Source: Rheum nobile | Lineage: Eukaryota; Streptophyta; Magnoliopsida; Caryophyllales; Polygonaceae | Assembly (NCBI GenBank): GCA_027886185.1 | Contig: WOAB01000124.1 | Span: forward strand, 1,488,001 to 1,552,000 | DNA: 64,000 nucleotides | Direction: 5' to 3' | Shown: positions 13,060 to 24,180 of the stretch, piece after piece | How positions within the stretch are numbered: the stretch's first letter is position 1 | Layout of the letters: every line of letters begins with the position of its first letter | Notes under the pieces: model-generated | What the model saw: the letters and a program-made list of their open reading frames with translations, nothing else | Told to the model about the DNA's origin: nothing | The model's database searches: none | Position numbers and translations under genes: made by a program

Positions 13060-13319
13060 TTAAAAATTTTCTTTGGTAATTGTAAAATTCAATCTAGTTA
13101 ATGAGTATTTGTGGAAGTGATGTAGTTTTTTTGGTGCTCAGTTGAAATCTATATATGGTTCTCGTATAACTGTAGAAGTGATGTAATTTATATGTCCTCA
13201 CGACTCAATAAAAAAAAACTTTCGCTTTTGTCTCTTAATTTGCCGCATTGTTATACTATACGTTAATTTGATAACTAAGTCTTAGAGGTATTTTTCATCA
13301 TGTTCGCTTAAGAACGCGA

Positions 13320-13760
13320 GAACCATTAGTCTTAAGATTAACTTTTTTCCGGTTGGTGACTCTCGGGTGTTGGGTTCAAATTGATCAAGTCCAAGTCCGC
13401 CATTGTGTTCCTTCTCACTCAAATTAGTAGAATTCGACTTCTAAAACACACAAATCCATACCTGAACCATCTCGATTTGAATTCGAAAACAACACATTTT
13501 CGACCTTTGTTTTTCCGATGGGATTATTTGGGTATGGATTCCGGTGTTTTAGAAGTCGAATCCTACTAATTAAAGGTGAACTTGAATTTGATCAATTCGA
13601 ATCGAAATGATACAAATATAGAGAAGTTTGGTTAGAAATGAACAAACACCAAAACCTTAGGGGCACTACTACCAACCGAAAAAAATAACCTTGAGATACC
13701 AACCGAAATAACCTTAAACTTAGGAGTACCAACCAAATTTTTTTCTAAAATATATCATAA
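13320..13760. mobile_element. Short derivative of the 24-33 kb MULE family
   Basis: Several stretches match the termini of the large MULE at 24181-33590. The left side matches around TTTTTTCCGGTT, TTCAAATTGAT and CTCAAATTAGTA. The right side matches around TTTTAGAAGTCGAATCCTAC, CTTGAATTTGATCA and CAAAACCTTAGG. The two ends face each other with almost nothing between them, as in an internally deleted, non-coding family member. Exact ends and target duplication were not found. Confidence 0.55.
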
Positions 13761-15079
13761 TATTCAATATATATGAGATACTATAAATGAAATAACAAGT
13801 CCATCGTGTTCGGGTCGAATTTAGGTCCTTCGTATTTCCAATCTTTTTTAACCCAATAATTTTTAGGTCGAATAAATTTTAAATAAATCTACTTTATACC
13901 CATACTCGATATGATATCTCATATGTGTAATTACGATACCAAACAAGCCTTAAAACTATTCATTGAACTTGGTAAATAATCCTTCGTATTAGTTCCTTTT
14001 TTTAGTCGTAAACGATAAAATTCACATTAAATAGAGAAAGTGTACCGGGAAAATTGTACAAACGTATTCAATAATCAGCACATGAGACATCGAATCAATA
14101 TGCTTGTTTGTAGGCATTGGAGCCAAAGGCCGGCTTTCAATTATTTTACTAGTAATTTGTTTTATATAAATGGCAAAAGTTTATTATATTTTTGTGCAGT
14201 AAATAACAAAATGTAGCTGTGTTGGTTTATTTGTGGTGAGAGTGAGACTGTTTCATCTCTCACGCCACGCCACTCTGATCGCAATCAGACGACGTGCGAC
14301 TGCCGTCACCACTCGAATATGCATTGCTAATTTATCTTGCTTTTCGCTCTATTATTAACATTTGATTATTACTTAGCGTAATTTTTTCATTATAATATAA
14401 ATATATTTGTCTTTCACATTACTTTCGCGGTAATTTCTTGGAGGGATTTTTGCGTGAGATGATGAGAACACGTCTATTATTGTTAGTAGAGAAATTGGAT
14501 AGAAAATACGTTGCATTTTCTTCAAGATTAACCAAAATCCCGTACCAGTCATATTATTTAATCCCACTCCTTAATTATAGCTAAATACATGGATGCGATT
14601 AGTAGTTTAAAAAACAAAAACAAATAACGACAACTACAAATTGAGTGTATGATTGATCGGGTAAATTATTTGAAATTACTCTTATCATATAAAATAGAGT
14701 TTGACAAAATTGGCTTTCCTGTTTAAAATTTTGATAAAGAAGCCAAATGATAAAAGGCGATGGAATTGCGGTTAGGCTATTGATATACATAAACCGGATT
14801 CATTTTGCAGTGTTTTCAAATAAACTGATATATATAATATTTAACACTAAAAACACATTTTCTACATGTGATGTGATGCAACTGAGGTTCCGTGACCCAT
14901 ATTGAAAGCAACCAAATTTAAGAACTCTGCCAAGATTCCGTAACGCAAACACGCTTTATTAGTCATCAAAACAATAAAAAAGGGCCACATATTTGACAAA
15001 ATGTGTTGACAACTCCAAAAACAGACAAAACAAACACAAACTGTTGGGGACTCTGGACTGAATCAACGGTGAATCATTC
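13761..15079. other. Intergenic, AT-rich
   Basis: No gene, RNA or element with recognisable ends was found. The proximal part next to 15080 must include the glyoxalase 3' UTR. Confidence 0.4.
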
Positions 15080-17299
15080 TCAAGCAGCACCAGAAGCAAC
15101 ACTTCTGGTTCTTTTCAAGTCGAATATTTCAATCCAATAGCCATCTGGATCCTTTATGAATGCTATTCCTTTCATCTTACCTGTAAACAGTGGCATAAAA
15201 TAGGATCTAAGCGACAGATAAAACATATATTATTACATGTTGCATGAAAGAATTTTTGAAGTTCTGTTTTTCTGGGTAAATAAAAAGGATTATATGTCGA
15301 ATATGGAGGAGTTCAATGATACAACAAGTTGGGGGGTTTTACCATCGTCAGGTTTCTTCACAAATTCAACACCTAGGCTTTCAAACCTCTCACAAGCCTT
15401 GTAAGTGTCATCCACAGTAATTCCTATATGCCCTGGAGAGATTCATGTGAGACTTATCAGGCAATGAAACATTCAACACTGCAGCTTGAACTTGACCAAA
15501 GGAATCACATGACTACGAATCAGTACATGTCAGTGATGATTCAAGTTTCAAAGATCCAAATGAATAAAGGTCAATACTTATGTGCATCCAAAATAGATTA
15601 GACCACATACCAAAGCCACGGGGATCCGAATTTCCATTGTGATAACCCTTGAACTCTGGGTCGCTTTCAGTACCCCAATTGCTGTAGCAAACTTAATGTT
15701 AGAAACAAGAGCGTATTATTGTAGGAGAATAGGGCAAGATCATTTGAAAAGGCGAAGGAATTACTGAGTTAGCTCAATTGTAGCCTTTCTACCGAAAGTC
15801 CAAACAGTTCGGTCAACTGGATCATTGGGGGCTGTTGATTGATCCTGAAAGTGAAAATCTCCATGAGCTACCCAAAATTTGAAAATATGACTATTTGATG
15901 CAAACTCTGTGTATGCGTATTTGGTGCACATGAACCCAGTTCCAAAAATAAATAACACATTAGATAGTGCCTGAAGCTGCTTGTAATTTTGTCAATCCAA
16001 GAGAAAATACAATGCCGGATCCCTGTATGTCTTAGTGTGCATCAGTGCATGATCAGTTGTTCAGTGTTCATTATAGCAAATCCTGTTGTTCATGAAAGCA
16101 AGAGCGTGGAACTGGTTCAACAGGACAATACTCACCTGGTATTATCTAGCTAATGCTTCATACATAAACAATATCATTGCAGTAGCAAAGTGACAGCATC
16201 AACCACATTAGAAAAAAGTACCAGACAGAGAAAGATGAATACGTTTTACCTCATATCCCAAAAAGTACAAGGAAAATTTCATCTCAGGGAAATCCAGCCT
16301 CTTAAGTAGTCTGGAAAAAGAGAGAACAGTTCAAAGACTAGGTATAGACAAACTTATTCTTGAGCGCATGATTTTATTTGGGCTGTGGTTTAGTTTGTAT
16401 CTTAATTTTCTTTTGTCCTATGAAACTCACCAATCACAGAAAAGAATTGATGTAGTCCAGAATCAAATACTCATACAATGGATAAGCAAGCAAGCAAAAA
16501 AGTCATCCCAACTACGCGAGAATAGAGCTGAGATAGCAATATCAGGGTTGAGTTTCATGATTTTTCCCCCCAAAGTATGCTGAAAAATGGAAAAATATTC
16601 TCAAATCGGCTTGGTTCAAAAGTAATTCTTCAAATAGGCTGGCTATTTGAGATATCACTGAATCACTCCTCCAAATAACAATTCACTATCTTTCTAAAAA
16701 AAATGTTGTTAAAAACACAGTGAACATTACATAAATATAAGAAGAAAAGGTAAAAGCTTTTGAATATCAACAGCTTCACTTGTCCTATTTCCTGCAATCT
16801 TTATGTTGCTCTCGTAGTCTCGTACTCGAAAGCTTTTGATTTCCAACACTATTTGCAATACATCTAATTGATCCCACACACTGTTGGTTTTTCCTCCGAT
16901 TCACCCTCTTTACTTTCTCTATCTGAATTATTTCAGGGCTGAATTTTCATAGGTTTCGAATATGCAGTAGATAGAATTTCAGGGCTGAATTTCACAAGTT
17001 TCGAATATGCAGTAGATAGAAAGATAAATACATAAAAATCAGAGAGGAGAGGACTTACGACATGCCAAGTACGCGAGAATAGAAGTCGAGGGTGACTTTT
17101 GGATCCTTAATCCGAAACATCTGTTGAGAAGAAGGAGATGGCGACTATGAACAGATAAAAATAACTAGGTAATAGACTAACAAAAGTGGAAACACTGAAG
17201 AGTTACAGTTTGTTGCATGATGTATCCCTTGGTAGCTTCATCTGGAGTGGCCTGAAGACCCGGATTGTTCGAAGGAGACTCCTTGCATTCCGACGCCAT
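15080..17299 (-). CDS. GLX1: Lactoylglutathione lyase (glyoxalase I), short cytosolic type
   Basis: Converts the hemithioacetal of methylglyoxal and glutathione to S-D-lactoylglutathione, the first step of methylglyoxal detoxification. Seven exons: 17207-17299, 17059-17120, 16250-16310, 15765-15844, 15611-15681, 15343-15432, 15080-15180. They join in frame to 185 residues, the length of the single-domain plant Zn-type enzyme rather than the roughly 280-residue or longer two-domain Ni form. Metal-ligand positions are all present: Gln in MQQTMFRIKD, Glu in ATIELTHNWG, His in [11 protein letters not shown] and Glu in [10 protein letters not shown]. The start ATG gives [15 protein letters not shown], matching the family N-terminus. 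No plastid or mitochondrial presequence is evident from this start. No lesion is seen. Confidence 0.96.
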
Positions 17300-18166
17300 T
17301 GACGATGCTCTTGCGAAAAATCGATGTCGATGCTTCTCCTGCGAAGAATCGATACCGATTGATTTGAAAAATCAGAATGCAGATTGACATCAACACGTGA
17401 AAAGTAAATAACAAACAAGTAATTTCGGCTTCGAATTTGATGATTTTGGTTGATCGAACTGAAACGAGGGTTTCAAGTTCCAACCTCAAATCTAGGGATT
17501 AGAGCAGGGCGAATTTGAGGAAGAGATTTCCGGTGAAAGATCGGTAGAGAGCGATTTAAACAGTTAGCGATCGAAATTGCGATACGGAAAGACGCCATCT
17601 GAGCAATTGCTCTTCAATACTCAAATTACGGGAGAGGAGATTACCCGGCGCCAGCAGTAGTAGTGGCTACGAGACAACTATCATCAGTAGAGCGATTTCT
17701 AGCAACAAATGTATTCCAAAAATAGTGTAAAATGTCCCTGTAATATTACATAATTACGATTCATGCTTCCAAAAATTAAAAAGTCATAATTGGTGCCCAT
17801 CTTGATCAGCCTATTTTGTACATCCACCAAATCTACATCTCCTCTACACTTTATATGCTTACAATTCAAGAAGTCACCTTCTGCTCCATATTCATGACAA
17901 TATACTTTACGCAGATGGTAATCCATAAATAGAAGGATTACAGTTGGTTTATGTATATCAATTGCAATTGTACACATTATCACGTATAGTCGATAAACTT
18001 GCACTTACATCAATATCAAACGAAGTTTGACGGATAATTCATCTCTGTTTATACTTTATAATCATCAAAAACACCAACACAGATGTCACATTCAGCTTAT
18101 CAACTGACAACACACAAGAATGGTACATCAGATCCTTTTTCGTCATACACAATGAATTCACCTCCA
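17300..18166. other. Glyoxalase I upstream region and AN1-gene 3' flank
   Basis: Roughly 870 bp without a supported gene. The part adjoining 17300 is the 5' UTR and promoter of glyoxalase I. The part adjoining 18166 is the 3' UTR of the AN1 gene. Short frames such as 17699-18004 have no recognised signature. Confidence 0.4.
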
Positions 18167-18931
18167 TTAGCGAGCTTTAACAGTTGGAGTACTAGGAGGA
18201 GACACCGCCCCCTTCCCCTTCGCATTCCCAACACCATTGATACCGCATTCCTTGCCCAACCGCGCAGCCAAAGCAGCCAGAAACTTGGGATTGTTGCTCG
18301 AACCGCCACTCATTCCCGTTGCCACCGTCCCGTTGCAGGAGTGATCAGCTGGGAACCGGTGCTTCAGGCACACCTTGGCGTGGCAGCTCTTGCAAATCGC
18401 GGTGTTGGAGAAGGTCAAGACTTCCCTGCACCGCCTTGCGGGACACTTTGGCTTCTTCTTCTTCTTCATCGGATTGCAGTCTTTCGACTTCTCGTGTCTC
18501 TCTAATATTGCCTTCTCGTCCTCGCCGTCGCGCCCCGTAGTCTCCATCGATGTTGAGCACAACTCGCATACTATCACTTTTCTGCTGTTGTGGTCTGATT
18601 TTGGACAACCATGCGACTTGAACGTTCTGTGCTCTAAACAAAATACCTATGACAACAAAATAAATCCAATTAGAATCAGATCAATTTACCCATCCGCAAC
18701 ATGACTAACGTAATTTGGATTGATTTCTTTCCTTCCTCTGTACGATTGATTGAGTTTTGTTTTTAGAAGATTGTCAATTTTAATCTAAATTAGCACAACG
18801 GTAAGAGGAGGATGAAGAAAGCGTACAAATTGGCAACCATCGCAGATGAAGGGGAGAAAATCAAGTTGATTGCAATCCGGATGCTGACAATGTCGTCCCA
18901 AATCTGGAAAAGCTTCTGTTCCTCCTGCCAT
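18167..18931 (-). CDS. Two-AN1 zinc-finger stress-associated protein
   Basis: Plant SAP-family protein of the AN1-AN1 class; members act in abiotic stress and ubiquitin-linked signalling. Two exons, 18827-18931 and 18167-18646, give 194 residues, close to the roughly 185-190 of Arabidopsis SAP12/SAP16-type proteins. The first AN1 finger spans the splice ([20 protein letters not shown], then [14 protein letters not shown]). The second is in exon 2 (CPARRC, then [20 protein letters not shown]). A lysine run (KKKKK) precedes the second finger and a Gly/Ser/Ala-rich tail follows. No A20 domain or C-terminal C2H2 fingers are seen. The gene is divergent with the PPR gene over about 300 bp. Confidence 0.93.
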
Positions 18932-19235
18932 CTTTCAACAAATTTTAGGAAACTTGGAATTGAGAGTTTGATTGATTGAAGTAAAGTTCAGGAATTGCAG
19001 ATTTTAGGCAAATTCTTGGGTATTTATAGGCTTCTTTATCCGGCTTGCAGCGCAAGAAATTTGCCAGCCGCCCTCTAATTTTGCTTCCCGTTCCTTCTGG
19101 ACCCACGCGTCGCGCACGCGCTATCCTAAGAATCTCTAAACGCAGCGTTTTGTCTATGAAGGAAGGCTTCCCCTTTTACAGCCAACTCCACTCCAAAATG
19201 GCAAACGCCCTAAACACCTCCGCTTCCGCCGATAT
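18932..19235. promoter_or_regulatory. Shared divergent promoter between AN1 gene and PPR gene
   Basis: The two start codons lie 304 bp apart and point away from each other, so both 5' UTRs and core promoters must fit here. The stretch is more GC-rich toward the PPR side and contains CACGCGTCGCGCACGCG (about 19103-19119), a CpG/CGCG-rich patch. No clear TATA box serves the PPR side. Confidence 0.6.
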
Positions 19236-21617
19236 ATGAATTTACCTCCGTGGCCGCCCCTGCCCCCGCCCCCGCCGGGTCCTCCTCCGCCGGATGATGT
19301 TCTCCATACATTAACCAACCTCCTCTACGAAGCTTCCACCACAAGCAGCACCTCCCTCGACAGCCTTCTTTCCCCATACCTCTCCCGCCTCACCCCGCCG
19401 CTCATACACTCCCTCCTTTCCTCCCGCCGCCTCTCCTCCCGCCCCCAGACCCTCCTCTCCTTCCTCCGGTGGTGCGACCGCCGTATCCCCACCGTCGCCG
19501 CCTCCACCGCGCCTCTTCTCCCTCTCCCCTGCTTCGTCTCCTTCTTATCGTCTCTCTTGAAGTTCAACAAGTTCTCCGATGCCAAATCGCTCCTCCTCTC
19601 TTTCATCGCCGCCGATCCGCAACACCACCTGCGCGACCACCTCCTCCACCCTCAGCCGGAGCTCCCACCTCCTTCGAAGGCCCTCTATGACACCTCCATT
19701 GGCGCATATATTCAATCTGGTCTCCCACACTTCGCGCTCGAGGTGTTCCGTACAATGAAGCGCCGGCGGCTGCGCCCTAATCTCATAACCTGCAACGCGC
19801 TTCTCAATTCGCTGGTAAAGTATCACTCTTCTCACTCGATTTCGCTCTGTAGGGAGGTTTTTGATGGAATGGTTCGAGTTGGAGTTGTCCCCAATGTCAA
19901 CACTTTCAACATCTTGATGAAAGGGTATTGCTCGAGTTTTTTGTTTACTGATGCCATGGGCGTATTTGATCTGATGAAAGAGTTCCAGTGTGAGCCTGAT
20001 AACGTGACTTATAATACAGTGTTGGATGCCCTCTGTAAAAAGGGAAGATTAAATGATGCCAGAGATTTGTTGTTAGATATGAAGGATAGAGGGATCTTTC
20101 CAAATAAGAATACTTACAACATATTGGTCCATGGCTATTGCAAGATGAAGATGTTGAAGGAGGCTGCTCAGGTTATCGATTTGATGACGCAGCATAGGGT
20201 GTTGCCTGATGTTTGGACTTATAACATGTTAATCAGTGGTTTTTGCCAGGACGGTAAGATCGATGAGGCATTTAGGCTTAGGGATGAGATGGAGAAATTG
20301 AAGGTGTTGCCTGATGTGGTTACTTACAACACTTTGTTAAATGGATGTCTTGAGTGTAGAGGTAAAGAGGAGGCTTTGAAGTTGTTTGATGAGATGGATC
20401 AGAGAGGAGTGACGCGCAATGCTGTCACCCACAACATCATGGTCAAGTTCTATTGTAATGTAGGGAAGATTGATGATGCAACTGATGCTGTTCGGAACAT
20501 GGAAAATTCTGGCTTTTCTCCTGACCATGTCACTTTCAATACCTTGATAAACGGGTATTGTAAGGCGGGGAACCTGGCACAGGCCCTTAAGACGATGAAT
20601 GAGATGGCTAAGAAACGCTTGAAGCTGGACAGTATAACATTGAATACTGTACTCCATGCTCTCTCTTCAGACAAGAGGCTGGATGAGGCTTTTGCCATGC
20701 TAAATAGTGCAAAGAAGCGGGGCTATGTTGTTGATGACGTTAGCTACGGCACCTTGATTGCAGGTTACTTTGATGACGGGAAGGAGGACAGAGCCTTGGA
20801 ACTTTGGGACGAGATGAAAGCTTCTAGAATCGTTCCGCGTGTTGCAACATATAATTTGGTGATAGCAGGGCTTTGCAAATTGAGGAAAACTGATGAGGCA
20901 ATCAAAAGGTTGAATGAGCTGTTGGAGAATGGTTTGCTTCCTGATGAAATCACATATAACACAATCATCCACGGGTATTGCTGGGAGGGCAAGATTGAGC
21001 AGGCATTTCAGTTCTACAACAAGATGGTGGAGAAATCGTTCAAGCCGGATTTGTTCTCCTATAACATTCTTCTACGTGGACTTTGCAATGCCGGGATGCT
21101 GGATAAGGCTATCAATCTCTTTAATACATGGATCTCAAGAGGGAAGGACGTTGATGTCGTGTCATATAACACTATGATCTCTGCTATGTGCAAGGCTGGG
21201 ATGCTTGAGGGAGCCATCAGTCTCGTTGAGCAAATGGAGGAAAACAAACTACAGCCTGATCTATATACGCGTGACGCCATTGTTGGTGCACTCAACAATG
21301 TGGGCAGGTTTGAGGAAGCTGAGAAGTTTATGGCGAAAATAGGGGAGACCGGAAATGTGCAGGCGCAGTTTGTAAAACCTGAAAAGGGAGAAGAGAAGAA
21401 GGGTGATACCACAGAGCAGATTGATTTGAGTTCTACAGAATATTCAGACCGCATTGCACAACTATGTGGAGAGCAGAAATATAAAGATGCTATGGAACTC
21501 TTTGAAGAGGCTACAAGTAGAGGGATTAGTCCAAGTAAGACTGCCAACTTCCTTTTGATGAATGGGCTAATACAAGTAAGGAAACGTATACCTACAGGCT
21601 CTCAAAAACAATCATAG
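19236..21617 (+). CDS. P-class pentatricopeptide repeat protein
   Basis: Intronless 793-residue PPR protein; such proteins bind organellar RNA by a repeat code. From about residue 155 to 700 it is a near-continuous run of roughly 14 or more 35-residue repeats with the usual phrasing (PNVNTFNILMKGYCS, PDNVTYNTVLDALCKKGRL, PDVVTYNTLLNGCL, PDEITYNTIIHGYCWEGKI). No E, E+ or DYW tail is present. The N-terminal 30 residues are very proline-rich (PPWPPLPPPPPGPPPP) before an arginine/serine-rich stretch, so organelle targeting is plausible but not shown. The C-terminus ends RIPTGSQKQS. A GTAAGG donor-like site just before it means a small final intron is possible. The RNA target is unknown. Confidence 0.93.
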   Translation: MNLPPWPPLPPPPPGPPPPDDVLHTLTNLLYEASTTSSTSLDSLLSPYLSRLTPPLIHSLLSSRRLSSRPQTLLSFLRWCDRRIPTVAASTAPLLPLPCFVSFLSSLLKFNKFSDAKSLLLSFIAADPQHHLRDHLLHPQPELPPPSKALYDTSIGAYIQSGLPHFALEVFRTMKRRRLRPNLITCNALLNSLVKYHSSHSISLCREVFDGMVRVGVVPNVNTFNILMKGYCSSFLFTDAMGVFDLMKEFQCEPDNVTYNTVLDALCKKGRLNDARDLLLDMKDRGIFPNKNTYNILVHGYCKMKMLKEAAQVIDLMTQHRVLPDVWTYNMLISGFCQDGKIDEAFRLRDEMEKLKVLPDVVTYNTLLNGCLECRGKEEALKLFDEMDQRGVTRNAVTHNIMVKFYCNVGKIDDATDAVRNMENSGFSPDHVTFNTLINGYCKAGNLAQALKTMNEMAKKRLKLDSITLNTVLHALSSDKRLDEAFAMLNSAKKRGYVVDDVSYGTLIAGYFDDGKEDRALELWDEMKASRIVPRVATYNLVIAGLCKLRKTDEAIKRLNELLENGLLPDEITYNTIIHGYCWEGKIEQAFQFYNKMVEKSFKPDLFSYNILLRGLCNAGMLDKAINLFNTWISRGKDVDVVSYNTMISAMCKAGMLEGAISLVEQMEENKLQPDLYTRDAIVGALNNVGRFEEAEKFMAKIGETGNVQAQFVKPEKGEEKKGDTTEQIDLSSTEYSDRIAQLCGEQKYKDAMELFEEATSRGISPSKTANFLLMNGLIQVRKRIPTGSQKQS

Positions 21618-21920
21618 ATTCTGCTTGCCACATCCCGGACAAGTGTGTATAATTTTTGGATGTACAATGTAATAAAAATTCTCTGATTGTCATGTATTAC
21701 AGGCAAGTCTTTGGCCAGTCTATTTTGATAATTACAATTCGAATATTCTTTCATCTATGGGCAAATAGGATTACAAGGATGAAAGTAATTAGCACCCAAG
21801 AAAAAGATGAAAGATTTTTTTTAAAAAATTATGCATTGTGTTTTATGTTAACAAGTAGAAGATGTACTATGAATCAGACCCTTGTCACTAGCTTGACTTG
21901 ATCACATTCTAAATTTCTAA
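21618..21920. other. PPR 3' flank
   Basis: AT-rich spacer. AATAAAA at about 21670 could serve as a polyadenylation signal for the PPR gene. Nothing else was recognised. Confidence 0.4.
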
Positions 21921-22183
21921 TTGGCGAGGAGTTAAAAATAATAATAGAAAGCGAAGCCCAGTCCAAATCTCACTTTACCCGGTTAGGCCGGGTAAACTGT
22001 TTCCGATCCGAATCTATTCGGGTTGGAAGAGGCCAGATTTCAGATTTCATTCCCCTTCCAACCTCAATAGTTGGTTTCTTCAATTTCCAGAAGTTCAGCA
22101 TCAAATTTGTGGAACGTCGAAAGTCAGAAAACTGCGAGTTCGAATTCAGACCATCCTCTCTGTCAGAAGCTACGACCGTAGCA

Positions 22184-23381
22184 ATGGTGAGCTCATTTCT
22201 ACTTTTGTTCTTCTTTTGTTCGGCATCTTCTCTTTCCTATAAAACCCTAATTTTCATCAAACCTCCTAAAATTTGCGTACTTCAACCGATCAACAACCAT
22301 AGGTTGCCCCCCGTAGAAAAAATCCTGGTAGAAGATGGAGATCAGACCTCTCTTTCAAATTCAATACGCTTTAATTTCAGATTGAAACAAAAATGAATTT
22401 GTGATATGTTTTTATTATAACCGGAGTCTTCGATGTGAGAGAGTGTTTAGAGGCCCCGGTTTAATAATGTACAGGAATCTAATTGTACTTGCGAATTAAG
22501 AAGGGATAGGATAGTTATTACTTGTAGGATATGAATGGAGTAACCAAGTGTAAGTACGCAAAATTTGGAATTTGAATTGAATTCATGGCTAGATGTGTAC
22601 CAGGCGACACCATTTTTGGCAGGGCTTGCAGTGGCTACTGCTGCTCTTGCTGGTAGATATGGCATCCAAGCTTGGCAGGCATTCAAAACAAGGCCTCCTA
22701 AACCTAGAATTAGGAGGTTCTATGAAGGTGGATTTCAACAAACTATGACCAGACGCGAGGCAGCTCTTATTCTTGGCGTCAGGTACTCATCATATCTTCG
22801 TAGAATCAATGTTGAGGATTTGTATTTCATACTCAAATCTGTAACTGAAGGGGAAGAATATGGAAATTCCGTTAGTAGTTTTTGACTTTTAAAGCGGTGA
22901 GCTAGGTAAATGACCATTAGACAAACCTTTTTTTAAACTAATGGACCCTTAGCAAAAATGACCCCTCTCCCTCTCCCTAAACCCTACTCCCTACCCCTAA
23001 ACCCTACCCCTTAAACCCTAAACCCAAAAAATAATATTTTAGAGAGAGAAAAAACAAAGAAGATGGAGGAAAAAAATAATAAAATAAGCTAGTAGGGGTA
23101 GGAAAAATAGATAAAAACTAATAGGAGTCTCTTTTATTAATTGAAACTCTTAAAGGGTCAATGGGCCCAAAAGCCTCCTTTTAAAGACTTATTATATTCA
23201 TACCGAACTTGATCATATGGACAGGGAGGGTGCAGCCGCTGATAAGGTTAAGGAAGCTCATAGGAGGGTGATGATTGCCAACCATCCAGATGCGGGCGGA
23301 AGCCACTATCTCGCCTCAAAAATCAACGAAGCGAAAGACGTCATGCTTGGCAAGACAAAGGACAGTGGAACCGCGTTTTGA
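22184..23381 (+). CDS. TIM14: TIM14 (PAM18) J-protein of the mitochondrial import motor, copy 1
   Basis: Inner-membrane J-domain co-chaperone that stimulates mitochondrial Hsp70 in the TIM23 import motor. Exon 1 is only the ATG (22184-22186). Exons 2 (22604-22782) and 3 (23225-23381) complete 112 residues, the normal plant length. An N-terminal membrane segment ([15 protein letters not shown], residues 4-18) precedes the matrix J domain, whose HPD triad is residues 81-83 (NHPDAGG). It differs from copy 2 at four residues (3, 10, 48 and 89), none in HPD. Intron 2 is about 300 bp longer than in copy 2 because of an insertion. The frame is intact; whether this copy keeps a working promoter is unknown. 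Confidence 0.93.
22895..23178. mobile_element. 284-bp insertion in TIM14 copy-1 intron, 8-bp target duplication
   Basis: Flanked by perfect direct repeats TTTTAAAG (22887-22894 and 23179-23186). TIM14 copy 2 lacks it and serves as an empty site. The interior contains a degenerate telomere-like CCCTAAA array (about 22970-23030). The ends carry only a loose inverted similarity around ATGACC. The 8-bp duplication suggests a hAT-mobilised MITE. Confidence 0.7.
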
Positions 23382-23795
23382 GGTTTCTGAAGACACGGTT
23401 CTATGTTGAGGTAGTGACTAAAAACTTGTGCTTGATGAATAAAACTGTAACACTGCTTAGGTGTCTTCCCGAGTAATGGAGCGACAAGAGCCCAGGCCTC
23501 TATTCGAGCGCCTTATATGGTCCAGGCAATGTGATCCAATTGGCTATTTGCTGTTGCTTTTGCTACTTTTTTGCTATTGATTAAGCATGTTTTGCCCTTC
23601 CTAACATGAAGTTATGATTTAAGGGGTCTATTCTTCCCACTGTGTGAATCTTTAGAAAGTTGGTGTTACACAACTTGACTCTTGTAAAAAATTACAACTT
23701 TCATACTTGAATTTCCACTGGGGAAGTGGAAATTCAAGTATGAAAGTATAATGCTTTCTGTGTTTGATGAAATCTCCATTATTGACATCTCTGTC

Positions 23796-23996
23796 CTATG
23801 CTTGAGTTACACCACTCTTTTCAGAGCTGCTTTCAATTTTCCCAGGAACAGAGTGCCTCCTTGTCCCGGCTGGAGGAGCCCCCGGGAACGAAAGCCGCTT
23901 CTTTCCAAATCCCTCCTCCGGCGCCCCAGCATTGTCCACAACTCCCAGCGGACTAGCCTTGCCTTGGTGGATTTCGTAGCCGTCATGTAACTCGGA
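23796..23996 (-). pseudogene. 3' fragment of an IQD gene carried along with TIM14 copy 1
   Basis: Matches the last 200 bp of exon 5 of the complete IQD gene at 39254-41642, including the ending SSSEKSGVTQA and stop. The fragment lacks about 370 upstream codons and has lost 10 bp (CGGTTTTGAC in the intact copy) near 23957, which shifts the frame. Its 5' edge at about 23996 marks the duplication breakpoint. Confidence 0.9.
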
Positions 23997-24169
23997 AATC
24001 ACTACCCGATTTTTAAAAACAATCTGTTTTTCATTATTAGGATATGATGGATTTTTCACTTGGTTAATAAAGAAAGAAATTTCACCATGGTATATATTGT
24101 TTTAAAAAAGAGGACGTTGATATATCTTGTATCTTTGTTAACAGAACTTACATGATAGTTGGCGAGGAG

Positions 24170-24180
24170 TTAAAAATAAG
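24170..24180. repeat. Left target-site duplication of the MULE
   Basis: TTAAAAATAAG, identical to 33591-33601. The final G is shared and could belong to the element end, so the duplication is 10 or 11 bp. Confidence 0.9.

Larger units (their letters stand above)
21921..23996. repeat. Derived unit of a TIM14/IQD-end segmental duplication
   Basis: This segment repeats the DNA around the second TIM14 gene, including its 5' flank (GTCCAAATCTCAC ... ACCCGGTTA), introns, 3' flank and the last 200 bp of the neighbouring IQD gene. The upstream phrase TTGGCGAGGAGTTAAAAATA at 21921 also occurs at 24159, just before the MULE, which places that phrase in the second unit's flank. Homology stops at about 23996. 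The introns are retained, so this is a DNA-level duplication and not a retrocopy. Confidence 0.85.

Noticed and set aside
18083..18704. Several 70-140-codon plus-strand frames
   Set aside because: Antisense shadows of the AN1 zinc-finger gene.
23751..23990. 79-codon plus-strand frame and its homologue at 39209-39424
   Set aside because: Antisense of the conserved 3' end of the IQD gene; similarity between the two reflects the duplication.
21921..24180. The phrase TTGGCGAGGAGTTAAAAATA at both 21921 and 24159 as a 20-bp target duplication of an inserted TIM14 cassette
   Set aside because: It is better explained as shared upstream flank of the two duplicated TIM14 units: the phrase at 24159 continues, after removal of the MULE and Helitron, into TIM14 copy 2.
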